A stretch of DNA of 64,000 nucleotides from Pseudomonas fluorescens (GTDB lineage Bacteria; Pseudomonadota; Gammaproteobacteria; Pseudomonadales; Pseudomonadaceae), in assembly GCF_902498185.1 (NCBI RefSeq), contig NZ_CABVIX010000010.1:124001-188000 (forward strand), in the 5' to 3' direction. The notes beneath the pieces were generated by a model. The model saw nothing but the letters and a program-made list of their open reading frames with translations, had not been told where the DNA came from and did not search any database. The stretch's first letter is position 1, and each line of letters starts with the position of its first letter. The translations under genes were made by a program, and so were the position numbers. Below are positions 1 through 7,929 of the stretch, piece after piece.

Positions 1-82
1 GCGCATAAAACTGCCTGCTGGCTATGGCGGGGCGCATGCGACTCGGCCTAGGATAGCCGGCATGTGAAAACGGAGTGCCTTC

Positions 83-898
83 ATGCGTAGATCATTTGTT
101 GTCAGCGTCCTGGGCGCAAGCATTCTCCTGGCAGGTTGCCAGGCGGTGAATACCACCAGCGGCGGCGCGGTGGGCGTCGAGCGCAAGCAGTACATGTTCA
201 GCATGCTCTCGACCGATGAGGTCAACCAGATGTATGCCCAGTCATACCAGCAGACCCTCGGCGAGGCCACGTCCCAGGGCGTGCTGGACAAGACCAGTGC
301 CAATGCCAAGCGGGTCAAGGCCATCGCCGACCGCCTGATTGCCCAGGCGCCTCAGTTCCGGCCTGATTCGGCGCAGTGGCAGTGGGAGGTCAACCTGATC
401 CAGAGCGATGAGCTCAACGCCAATTGCGGTCCTGGTGGCAAGATCATTTTCTATAGTGGCCTGATCGACAAGCTCAAGCTGACCGATGACGAGATCGCCG
501 CGGTCATGGGTCATGAAATTGCCCACGCCTTGCGCGAGCATGGCCGTGAAGCCATGTCCAAGGCCTACGGCGTACAGGTTGCACGCCAGGGCGCCGGTGC
601 GCTGCTCGGCCTTGGGCAGGACAGCCTGGCTGTCGCCGACACCGTGGTGCAGTACGCCATGACCCTGCCCAACAGCCGCTCCAACGAGAACGAAGCCGAC
701 CTCATCGGCCTTGAGCTGTCGGCCCGCGCAGGCTTCGACCCGAATGCGGCGATTACCCTGTGGAACAAGATGACCCAGGCCTCAGGTGGATCGCAGCCGG
801 AATTCATGAGCACTCACCCGGCGTCGAGCAGCCGCATCGCGTCGCTTGAGGCGGCGATTCCCAAGGTCATGCCGCTGTACCAGGCCGCGAAAAAGTAG
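83..898 (+). CDS. M48 family metallopeptidase, lipoprotein
   Basis: Membrane-anchored periplasmic zinc metallopeptidase of family M48 (Oma1/LoiP/BepA relatives), expected to act in envelope protein quality control. Seen: a lipoprotein signal with basic MRRS, a hydrophobic stretch and lipobox LAGC, Cys19 being the lipidated residue; the zinc site H144-E-I-A-H148; and the third ligand E204 in a downstream NEAD motif. The 271 residues end shortly after the peptidase domain, without the TPR tail of BepA, so LoiP/YcaL-like proteins are closer models. A GGAG ribosome binding site lies about 7 bases before the ATG. It appears monocistronic and converges on the exporter gene downstream. The substrate is unknown. 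Confidence 0.9.
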   Translation: MRRSFVVSVLGASILLAGCQAVNTTSGGAVGVERKQYMFSMLSTDEVNQMYAQSYQQTLGEATSQGVLDKTSANAKRVKAIADRLIAQAPQFRPDSAQWQWEVNLIQSDELNANCGPGGKIIFYSGLIDKLKLTDDEIAAVMGHEIAHALREHGREAMSKAYGVQVARQGAGALLGLGQDSLAVADTVVQYAMTLPNSRSNENEADLIGLELSARAGFDPNAAITLWNKMTQASGGSQPEFMSTHPASSSRIASLEAAIPKVMPLYQAAKK

Positions 899-911
899 AG
901 GGTCGCAAGGT

Positions 912-932
912 TGGGGCCGCGATGCGGCCCCA
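912..932. terminator. stem-loop between convergent genes
   Basis: Perfect 9-bp GC-rich stem (TGGGGCCGC at 912-920, GCGGCCCCA at 924-932) with a 3-base loop, between the stops of the protease and the exporter. No T-run follows on either strand, so it is a candidate bidirectional or weak terminator only. Confidence 0.5.
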
Positions 933-948
933 GTCAGGTACGGCAAGG

Positions 949-1536
949 TCAGCCAACCCAGCCGCTGGCCTTCATCGCCGTGTACACCGCGACCGCCGCC
1001 AGCACGAAGAAGGCGGCCGAGGCCAGGCGCCTGATCAGCGTCAATGGCAGTTTGTCCGCGGCGAAGTTGCCTGCCAGCACCACCGGCACGTTGGCGATCA
1101 GCATGCCCAGGGTAGTGCCGATGATCACCATGATCAGGTGCGGATACTGCGCCGCGAGCATCACCGTGGCCACCTGCGTCTTGTCGCCGATCTCGGCGAG
1201 GAAGAACGCGATCAACGTCGTGACGAACGGACCGAAGCGGCGGGCAGCGCTGCTTTCATCGTCATCCATCTTGTCCGGGATCAGCGTCCACAACGCAGTC
1301 GCGGCGAAGCTGGCGGCAAGGATCCAGTGCAGGACGGTCGCGCTGAAGAACCCCCCGACCCACGCGCCCACCGCACCTGCCGCGGCATGGTTGGCCAGGG
1401 TCGCGGCGACGATGCCGGCGATGATTGGCCAAGGCTTGCGGAAGCGGGCGGCGAGAATGAGCGCGAGCAGTTGCGTCTTGTCGCCGATTTCGGCGAGCGC
1501 GACTACGGCGGTGGGGATGAGCAGTGATTCCAGCAT
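949..1536 (-). CDS. GDT1/TMEM165 (UPF0016) family manganese exporter
   Basis: Inner-membrane cation exporter of the UPF0016/GDT1 family, whose bacterial members export Mn2+. The 195 residues hold two homologous hydrophobic halves, each with the family signature E-I-G-D-K-T (residues 16-21 and 115-120), which forms the ion site, joined by an acidic cytoplasmic loop around residues 90-100. The ATG gives the usual family length, with the first motif in the first membrane helix. Upstream lies a leader matching the yybP-ykoY manganese riboswitch, which supports Mn as substrate and points to induction by excess Mn. It converges on the M48 gene. Family assignment is secure; ion specificity is inferred from family and riboswitch. 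Confidence 0.92.
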   Translation of the reverse strand: MLESLLIPTAVVALAEIGDKTQLLALILAARFRKPWPIIAGIVAATLANHAAAGAVGAWVGGFFSATVLHWILAASFAATALWTLIPDKMDDDESSAARRFGPFVTTLIAFFLAEIGDKTQVATVMLAAQYPHLIMVIIGTTLGMLIANVPVVLAGNFAADKLPLTLIRRLASAAFFVLAAVAVYTAMKASGWVG

Positions 1537-1599
1537 CAGGTTTTCCTACGGGGGCGGGTCGACACGGCTATGACACGTACGACCTCCCCGCCCCGGGTA

Positions 1600-1736
1600 A
1601 GGTGTTCGTGTCATAGGTCTTGTCAAACCCTGGGTCCGTCTGCGCGGACCACGGGTCGCACGCGCCATGGCCTGTGGACCAAGTATGTTGACGCGTGCCG
1701 GGCGAGCTGGGTGCTCGCGGGAGACTACTCCCCTAG
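1600..1736 (-). ncRNA. yybP-ykoY manganese riboswitch (5' leader)
   Basis: The minus-strand leader of the GDT1-type gene carries the conserved yybP-ykoY elements: TAGGGGAGTAG (1725-1735), then GTCAACATACTTGG (about 1680-1693), and, across a GC-rich hairpin, the conserved TTTGACAAGACCT (1615-1627). In known members these form the paired loops that bind Mn2+. The 3' part toward the gene (1537-1600) holds G/C-rich and pyrimidine tracts that could form the switching helix hiding the ribosome binding site. The boundaries are approximate; the motif assignment is from memory of the family consensus. Confidence 0.8.
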
Positions 1737-1784
1737 GACGGAGCGGATTCTGCCTAGGACGGGCGGTTTCGGCAAGTGCAGATT

Positions 1785-2783
1785 TTATCCGCGTGTTGCC
1801 TGGTAGATTTTGAAGCCCTGCGCTTCGACCCGCGTTTCACAGTTGCCCAATGCCTCTTCGATCAACGGTTTGTAACGCAGGAAACTGTTCGCCACAAGCC
1901 TGAGCTGACCGCCTTTTCGCAGATGTTCACGAGATTTTTTCAGTAAAGTCTCAGAAGTCTGATAGTGCGTGTGCACCCCGGTATGGAACGGCGGATTGCT
2001 CAGGATCAGCACCAGATCCATGGGCGCCGCGTCTATTCCATCGCCGCTCAACACCTCACCCTCCAGCCCATTGGCCTCCAGCGTCAACCGGCTACTGGCT
2101 ACCGCAAACGCATCCACATCCAGCAAGGTCACGCGGCTTTCAGGATACCGCCGCTTCACGGTCGCACCGAGAACCCCGGCTCCGCAGCCAAAGTCCAGCA
2201 CATCGCCCACGGGCAGATTGTCCAGATGCTCCAGCAGCAGCGCGGTGCCTTTGTCCAGGCGACCATGACTGAACACCCCTGGCAACGTCACTACCTGCAG
2301 CGGTCCATCGGCCAACGGCAATTCGAAGCGTTCGGCCAGGCTCTCCAACGGGCGGGCATCCGGGACATTTTCGACCGTGACCTGCCAGAGCTGGCAGTGG
2401 CGCGCGCTGTCGAGCTTGCGGGGCTTGCCATAGGCCTGCAGCAGCTTGGCGCCGCCTTCGATGCCACCACGCTTTTCGCCGACCAGGTACAACTCGCGGC
2501 CGGCAAGCCGTGCGGCAAGTGCGTCCAGCAGGTAGGTCGCCAGGTCACGCGACTTGGGCATGAACAGCACTGCCGCGTCAAAGGCCACCTCTGGCACGGT
2601 CACGCCATAGTGGCTTTGCCCGGCAAAGCGGCTGTCGAGCAGCGCCTGGTCCCCGGCATGCCAGCTCCAGCCGCTGGCCTGCGGCAGCTGGCCAAACAGA
2701 TCGTCCGCGGGCAAGCCGGTCAGCAGCACCGGCCCTTGGAAAAGTTCGGCCTGACGGAGCAACACTTCACTGCGCGGGTCCAT
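1785..2783 (-). CDS. rsmC: 16S rRNA (guanine-N2) methyltransferase RsmC
   Basis: SAM-dependent methyltransferase of the RsmC/RlmG type; RsmC makes m2G1207 in 16S rRNA. The two-domain layout is visible: a divergent N-terminal half, then the catalytic half with the SAM motif DFGCGAG (197-203) and the base-methylation signature NPPFH starting at N263. The frame is open a further 38 codons upstream, but the ATG at 2783 has a strong AGGAGG site (2788-2793) and gives 332 residues, the usual RsmC length. It lies 49 bp behind the hydroxyacid dehydrogenase on the same strand and is probably cotranscribed. RlmG (23S) is the alternative; length and the FHTG context favour RsmC. Confidence 0.85.
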   Translation of the reverse strand: MDPRSEVLLRQAELFQGPVLLTGLPADDLFGQLPQASGWSWHAGDQALLDSRFAGQSHYGVTVPEVAFDAAVLFMPKSRDLATYLLDALAARLAGRELYLVGEKRGGIEGGAKLLQAYGKPRKLDSARHCQLWQVTVENVPDARPLESLAERFELPLADGPLQVVTLPGVFSHGRLDKGTALLLEHLDNLPVGDVLDFGCGAGVLGATVKRRYPESRVTLLDVDAFAVASSRLTLEANGLEGEVLSGDGIDAAPMDLVLILSNPPFHTGVHTHYQTSETLLKKSREHLRKGGQLRLVANSFLRYKPLIEEALGNCETRVEAQGFKIYQATRG

Positions 2784-2832
2784 GGACGCCTCCTGAAAAA
2801 AAGGGGCGCAGTCTAACAGAGCGGTGGCGCGC

Positions 2833-3798
2833 TTAGCTGACCACCCGCCGAGGCTGCCCAGCGAAGAAGCCCTGCGCATTGTCGGCAAGCTGGCCAACGA
2901 TGCGCTGGCGCGCCTCGACTGCGCCCCAGGCGCTGTGCGGGGTCACGATCAGGCGGGGAATGTCGGTCGCCAACAGGGGGTTGCCGTTGACCGGCGGCTC
3001 GACACTCAGCACATCGGTTGCCGCGCCGCCCAGATGCCCTGCGCGCAGCGCATCGGCCAGCGCCTGCTCGTCGATCAGGCCGCCACGGGCAGTATTCACC
3101 ACGAGCGCGCCGGGCTTGAGCAGGGCCAATTCGCGGGCGCCGATCATGTGGCGTGTCTGCTCGTTGAGCGGGCAGTGCAAGGTCAGAGCATCGACCTGGG
3201 CCAGCAGTTCGTCCAGCGGCAGGCGGCCTTCTCGAGGCGGGCGGCCAGGGATCTGTCCGAGCAGCACGCGCATGCCGAACGCCTCTGCCAGCTGCGCCAC
3301 TGCACCGCCCAGCTCCCCATGGCCGAGCAAGCCCAGGGTCTTGCCTTCGAGCTCGACGATGGGATAGTCCAGCAGGCAGAACTGGCTGGCCTTGGCCCAT
3401 TGGCCGTCGGCCACCGCCTGGCGGTAGTCGCATAGCCGCGTGGCCAGCGCCAGCAGCAGTGCCAGGGTGTGCTGGGCGACCGATGGGGTGCCGTAGCCCT
3501 GGCAATTGCACACGGTAATGCCCTGGGCGCGAGCGGCCGCCAGGTCGACATTGTTGGTGCCGGTGGCCGCCACCAGAATCAGCTTCAGCTGCGGGTTGGC
3601 GGCAAGGCTCGCAGCATCGAGCATGACTTTGTTGCTGACGACCGCGGTTGCACCCTGCAGGCGCTCGGCGACCTGATCAGGCGGGGTGGCCGGGTACAGC
3701 TCTAGACTGTCGAACTGTTGCTTCAGGGGGCTCAGGTCGAGGTCACCCAGGTCCAGTGACTGGTGATCGAGAAACACGGCGCGACGCGGGCTTGGCAT
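2833..3798 (-). CDS. D-2-hydroxyacid dehydrogenase (glycerate dehydrogenase/hydroxypyruvate reductase-like)
   Basis: NAD(P)-dependent D-2-hydroxyacid dehydrogenase, most like the hydroxypyruvate reductase/glycerate dehydrogenase group. The 321 residues show the Rossmann motif G159-H-G161-x-x-G164 and the catalytic triad of the family: R238 in NTARGG, E267 in SVEPP and H288 in TPHSAW. The ATG has a CGGAG site just upstream. It is the first gene of a likely two-gene unit with rsmC and is transcribed away from the acyl-CoA ligase across a 213-bp divergent spacer. Substrate choice (hydroxypyruvate, glyoxylate or another 2-keto acid) cannot be read from sequence. Confidence 0.85.
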   Translation of the reverse strand: MPSPRRAVFLDHQSLDLGDLDLSPLKQQFDSLELYPATPPDQVAERLQGATAVVSNKVMLDAASLAANPQLKLILVAATGTNNVDLAAARAQGITVCNCQGYGTPSVAQHTLALLLALATRLCDYRQAVADGQWAKASQFCLLDYPIVELEGKTLGLLGHGELGGAVAQLAEAFGMRVLLGQIPGRPPREGRLPLDELLAQVDALTLHCPLNEQTRHMIGARELALLKPGALVVNTARGGLIDEQALADALRAGHLGGAATDVLSVEPPVNGNPLLATDIPRLIVTPHSAWGAVEARQRIVGQLADNAQGFFAGQPRRVVS

Positions 3799-3917
3799 GG
3801 AAACTCCGGTGGCAACGAGGCGCGAGGCCTCAGGACGGGAAGCTTGCGACGTTAACGCCTTTTACCTGTGGATGCCACTGAGGCTGTGGGCACCTGGTTA
3901 GTCATCCTTGCATCGAT

Positions 3918-3965
3918 CAAATCATTCCTTTGGCTGATTTGACTGGCCGGTCGCCGTTCTAGAGT
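3918..3965 (+). promoter_or_regulatory. promoter and dyad operator of the acyl-CoA ligase gene
   Basis: Perfect 8-bp inverted repeat TCAAATCA-N10-TGATTTGA (3917-3942), followed by a -10-like TAGAGT at 3960-3965. The right arm overlaps the expected -35 position. The same half-site CAAATCA lies exactly 42 bp before the -10 of the DUF1302 gene, with a degenerate second arm at the same spacing. This points to one regulator for both transcripts, most simply the LuxR-type protein encoded downstream (inference). Confidence 0.6.
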
Positions 3966-4011
3966 AAAGGTCTGACTTGCCCAGCCTGTGTATTCCAGAT
4001 AAGGACTCCCC

Positions 4012-5694
4012 ATGTTGCAGACTCGTGTCATTCCTCCGGCCGAAGGGGCCTATTCCTACCCGCTGCTGATCAAACGCCTGCTGATGTCGGGCAGTCGCTA
4101 CGAGAAAACCCGCGAAATCGTCTATCGCGACCTGCATCGCTTCACCTACCTGCAGCTCAACGAACGCATCGCTCGGTTGGCAAACGTGCTGACCGAGGCG
4201 GGTGTGAAGGCCGGCGATACCGTGGCGGTGATGGATTGGGACAGCCACCGGTATCTGGAGTGCATGTTTGCCATCCCGATGATTGGCGCGGTAGTGCACA
4301 CCATCAACGTGCGCCTCTCGCCCGAGCAGATCCTCTACACCATGAACCACGCCGAAGACCGTTTCGTACTGGTCAACAGCGACTTCATCGGCCTCTACCA
4401 GGCCATCGCCGGGCAATTGACCACGGTCGAGAAAACCCTGCTGCTCACCGACGGCGAGGCGCGCACCGCCGAGCTGCCCAATCTGGTTGGCGAATACGAA
4501 CAACTGCTCGACGCCGCGAGCCCGCAGTACGAATTCCCGGATTTCGACGAAAATTCCGTGGCCACCACCTTCTACACCACCGGCACCACCGGCAACCCCA
4601 AGGGCGTGTACTTCACCCATCGCCAGCTGGTGCTGCATACACTCGCCGAAACCTCGGTCACCGGGAGCCTGGACAGCGTACGCCTGATTGGCAGCAACGA
4701 CGTCTACATGCCCATCACGCCGATGTTCCATGTGCACGCCTGGGGTATACCCTATGCCGCGACCATGCTCGGCCTCAAGCAGGTCTACCCAGGCCGCTAC
4801 GAGCCGGAGATGCTCTGCGAGTTGTGGCGCAAGGAAAAGGTCACCTTCTCCCACTGCGTACCCACCATCCTGCAGATGCTGCTCAACGCCAAGGGCGCGC
4901 AACAAGAGGACTTCGGCGGCTGGAAGATCATCATCGGCGGCAGCGCACTCAACCGTGCCCTGTATGAGGCGGCCAAAGCCCGCGGCATCCAGCTGACGGC
5001 GGCCTACGGCATGTCCGAGACCTGCCCGCTGATCTCCTGCGCGCACCTCAACGAAGAGCTGCTGGCCGGCAGTGAGGACGAGCGGGTCACCTACCGCATC
5101 AAGGCCGGGGTGCCGGTGCCGCTGGTCGAGGCGGCAATTGTCGACAGCGATGGCAAGTTTCTTCCAGCCGACGGCGAAAGCCTCGGCGAGCTGGTCCTTC
5201 GCGCACCCTGGCTGACCATGGGTTATTACCAGGAGCCGGAAAAAAGCCGGGAGCTGTGGGAGGGCGGCTGGCTGCACACCGGCGACGTGGCGACCCTCGA
5301 CAGCATGGGCTTCATCGACATTCGCGACCGTATCAAGGATGTGATCAAGACCGGTGGCGAATGGATCTCCTCGCTTGAGCTCGAAGACCTCATCAGCCGC
5401 CACCCGGCAATCCGCGAGGTGGCGGTGGTAGGCATTGCCGATCCGCAGTGGGGAGAGCGCCCGTTCGCCTTGCTGGTATTGCACGAGGAACAGAGCATCG
5501 ACGCCCGCGCGCTCAAGGATCACCTCAAGCCGTTCGTCGAGCTGGGCCACATCAACAAGTGGGCCATCCCGAGCCAGATTGCCATTGTTACCGAAATTCC
5601 CAAGACCAGCGTTGGCAAGCTCGACAAGAAGCGCATCCGCCTGGATATCAGCCAATGGCAGGCCAGTAACAGCGCCTTCCTCTCGACCTTGTAA
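4012..5694 (+). CDS. Acyl-CoA synthetase, AMP-binding (probable medium/long-chain fatty acid ligase)
   Basis: ATP-dependent acyl-CoA ligase of the ANL superfamily (AlkK/FadD-like), activating a fatty acid through an acyl-adenylate. Motifs: P-loop-like TTGTTGNPKG near residue 190; AYGMSETCP in the adenylate-binding region; GDVATLDSMGFIDIRDRIKD in the hinge; and the C-terminal catalytic lysine K536 in VGKLDKKR. Its length of 560 is normal. The ATG follows an AAGGA site. It starts a cluster with DUF1302, DUF1329 and a MalT-like regulator, a set that in P. putida KT2440 has (from memory) been tied to use of fatty acids and fatty esters. A 322-bp gap with its own promoter separates it from DUF1302. 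Chain length is not readable. Confidence 0.9.
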   Translation: MLQTRVIPPAEGAYSYPLLIKRLLMSGSRYEKTREIVYRDLHRFTYLQLNERIARLANVLTEAGVKAGDTVAVMDWDSHRYLECMFAIPMIGAVVHTINVRLSPEQILYTMNHAEDRFVLVNSDFIGLYQAIAGQLTTVEKTLLLTDGEARTAELPNLVGEYEQLLDAASPQYEFPDFDENSVATTFYTTGTTGNPKGVYFTHRQLVLHTLAETSVTGSLDSVRLIGSNDVYMPITPMFHVHAWGIPYAATMLGLKQVYPGRYEPEMLCELWRKEKVTFSHCVPTILQMLLNAKGAQQEDFGGWKIIIGGSALNRALYEAAKARGIQLTAAYGMSETCPLISCAHLNEELLAGSEDERVTYRIKAGVPVPLVEAAIVDSDGKFLPADGESLGELVLRAPWLTMGYYQEPEKSRELWEGGWLHTGDVATLDSMGFIDIRDRIKDVIKTGGEWISSLELEDLISRHPAIREVAVVGIADPQWGERPFALLVLHEEQSIDARALKDHLKPFVELGHINKWAIPSQIAIVTEIPKTSVGKLDKKRIRLDISQWQASNSAFLSTL

Positions 5695-5702
5695 CCTGGC
5701 GT

Positions 5703-5731
5703 GCGGGTCGCGCGTCCCAGAAGCGACCCGC
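5703..5731. terminator. stem-loop after the acyl-CoA ligase gene
   Basis: Perfect 9-bp inverted repeat GCGGGTCGC/GCGACCCGC (5703-5711, 5723-5731) starting 8 bases after the ligase stop. There is no T-run, so it may be a weak terminator or an RNA-stabilising hairpin. It lies in the 322-bp gap 5695-6016, which otherwise holds only the DUF1302 promoter region. Confidence 0.45.
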
Positions 5732-5833
5732 GGGCCAGAGAGCCCGGCGCCTTGTCAAAGCAAGAAAATGAGCCATGCTTGCTTCTGGCCATCACCCCGG
5801 ACCGCTGCTCCGGGCTGGGCCGGTAGCAGGACG

Positions 5834-5881
5834 CAAATCACACTTTAGAGGGATCTGGCACCTGTGTGTGCTGGCTATAGT
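5834..5881 (+). promoter_or_regulatory. promoter and operator of the DUF1302 gene
   Basis: CAAATCA (5834-5840), ten bases, then GGATCTG (5851-5857), which keeps 5 of 7 positions of the TGATTTG arm seen before the ligase gene, then a -10-like TATAGT at 5876-5881. The offset from CAAATCA to the -10 is 42 bp, identical to the ligase promoter. No good -35 is present, as expected of an activator-dependent promoter. Confidence 0.55.
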
Positions 5882-6016
5882 CTGGCCAGGGGATTTTCAG
5901 GAACGGGGGAAAAGCGCCGACGTTGGCGCGGCCTCCAGGTGCGAGCTCACCGGGCGAATCGGCCGTCTCTGAAAGGACTCACTGCCATAACAAAAAAAGT
6001 ACATGGAGTAGCGTCG

Positions 6017-7903
6017 ATGACATCAGCAAACCTGTTCTGGCGCCGGGCCAAGCTGCCCTTGGCCGTCAGCCTCGCTTCCACGCTCGCCGGTCCCGCGTTC
6101 GGCGTCAGTTTCAACATTGGGGAAATCGAAGGCCAGTTCGACTCGTCGCTCTCCGTGGGTGCCAGCTGGTCGACGGCCAAGCGCAACGAGAATCTTATCG
6201 GCGTCAACAATGGCGGCAAGGGCCTGTCGCAGACGTCCGACGACGGCCACCTCAACTTCAAGCGTGGTGAAACCTTCTCGAAGATCTTCAAGGGCATCCA
6301 TGACCTGGAGCTCAAGTACGGCGATACCGGCGTGTTTGTCCGGGGCAAGTACTGGTACGACTTCGAGCTCAAGGATGAACACCGCGACTTCAAGGACATC
6401 AGCGACTCGAACCGCAAGGAAGGCGCCCAGTCGTCCGGTGGCGAACTGCTCGATGCCTTCGTCTACCACAACTACTCCATCGCCGATCAGCCAGGCTCGG
6501 TGCGCCTGGGCAAGCAGGTGGTGAGCTGGGGCGAAAGTACCTTCATCGGCGGCGGTATCAACTCGATCAACCCGATCGACGTCGCCGCCTTCCGCCGACC
6601 CGGTGCCGAGGTGAAGGAAGGCCTGATCCCGGTCAACATGTTCTACATCTCCCAGAGCCTGACCGACAACCTGTCGGCCGAGGCCTTCTACCAGATCGAA
6701 TGGGACCAGACGGTCGTCGACAACTGCGGCACCTTCTTCTCGCAGCCTGACATCATCGCCGACGGCTGCACCGACAACCTGCGTGTGCTCAACAGCAGCC
6801 GCACCTTGCCTGCGGCGGCCCAGGGCTTCCTTGCCACACAAGGCGTCGACGTCAACGCCGAAGGCGTGATGGTGCGCCGTGGCGCCGACCGTGACGCCCG
6901 CGACAGCGGCCAGTTCGGCGTTGCGTTGCGCTACATGTTCGACCCGCTGGACACCGAATTCGGTGCCTATTTCATGAACTACCATAGCCGTGCGCCGATT
7001 TTCAGCGCGACCGGCGCCGCACCTTCGGTATTCGGCGGCCTCGCCACGTTGCCGCCGGCACTGCGTGCTCTGGCGCCACTGCTGGTAGCGGGCAATTCCG
7101 AATACTTCGTCGAGTACCCCGAAGACATCCGCCTGTACGGCCTCAGCTTCTCCACCACCTTGCCCACCGGCACCGCGTGGAGCGGCGAACTGAGCTACCG
7201 GCCCAATGCGCCGGTGCAGCTGAACACCACCGATATCCTGTTCGCTGGGGTCCGCCCGATCGGTGGCGCGCTGAGCAACGCATCGCTGCTGACCGGGGTG
7301 CCCGGCCAGGACCTGCACGGCTACCGCCGCAAGGAAGTAACCCAGTTCCAGACCACCCTGACGCACTTCTTCGACCAGGTCATGGGCGCCAGCCGCATGA
7401 CCGTGGTCGGCGAGCTTGGCGTGACCCACGTCGGCGGCCTGGAAGACTCCCGCGAGACTCGCTACGGCCGTGACCCGGTCTACGGCCCGGGCCCGCTGCC
7501 CGCCACCGGCGGTGCGAACACCTGCCAGGCGCTGAATACCAGCACCATTGCCGGTGCCGGCGCGGGCGCCTCCACCGCCAACCTGAGCCGCAAGTGCGAA
7601 AACGACGGCTACACCACCAGCACGTCCTGGGGCTACCGCGCACGTGTCATCTGGGACTACAACGACGTCTTCGCCGGGGTCAACCTGCGGCCCAACGTGG
7701 CCTGGTCCCATGACGTCTCCGGCTATTCGCCAGGCCCTGGCGGCAACTTCGAGGAAGGCCGCAAGGCGGTCAGCCTCGGCGTCGATGCCGAATACCAGAA
7801 CACCTATACCGCGAGCCTGTCGTACACGAACTTCTTCGACGGCAAGTACACCACCGTGGATGACCGCGACTTCGTCGCCCTCAGCTTTGGTGTGAACTTC
7901 TAA
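6017..7903 (+). CDS. DUF1302 family outer-membrane-type protein
   Basis: Exported protein of the DUF1302 family, of unproven function. The 628 residues start with a signal peptide (MTSANLFWRRAKLPLA, hydrophobic core, cleavage near AFG) and continue as a protein rich in aromatic residues, Gly and Asn with alternating strand patterns. It ends in FVALSFGVNF, a terminal-Phe pattern typical of outer-membrane beta-barrels. An in-frame extension of 51 codons exists, but the ATG at 6017 has a GGAG site and places the signal peptide correctly. It is followed after 26 bases by DUF1329, its usual partner; the pair is commonly linked to import or processing of hydrophobic substrates. Here the neighbours suggest fatty acids or esters. 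Confidence 0.85.
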   Translation: MTSANLFWRRAKLPLAVSLASTLAGPAFGVSFNIGEIEGQFDSSLSVGASWSTAKRNENLIGVNNGGKGLSQTSDDGHLNFKRGETFSKIFKGIHDLELKYGDTGVFVRGKYWYDFELKDEHRDFKDISDSNRKEGAQSSGGELLDAFVYHNYSIADQPGSVRLGKQVVSWGESTFIGGGINSINPIDVAAFRRPGAEVKEGLIPVNMFYISQSLTDNLSAEAFYQIEWDQTVVDNCGTFFSQPDIIADGCTDNLRVLNSSRTLPAAAQGFLATQGVDVNAEGVMVRRGADRDARDSGQFGVALRYMFDPLDTEFGAYFMNYHSRAPIFSATGAAPSVFGGLATLPPALRALAPLLVAGNSEYFVEYPEDIRLYGLSFSTTLPTGTAWSGELSYRPNAPVQLNTTDILFAGVRPIGGALSNASLLTGVPGQDLHGYRRKEVTQFQTTLTHFFDQVMGASRMTVVGELGVTHVGGLEDSRETRYGRDPVYGPGPLPATGGANTCQALNTSTIAGAGAGASTANLSRKCENDGYTTSTSWGYRARVIWDYNDVFAGVNLRPNVAWSHDVSGYSPGPGGNFEEGRKAVSLGVDAEYQNTYTASLSYTNFFDGKYTTVDDRDFVALSFGVNF

Positions 7904-7929
7904 GAACATTGATCCAGGACGACACCAGA

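Noticed and set aside
5856..5872. TGGCAC...TGCT before DUF1302 as a sigma-54 promoter
   Set aside because: The GG and GC are 11 bases apart rather than 10, which abolishes sigma-54 recognition; TATAGT nearby and the shared dyad fit a sigma-70 promoter better.
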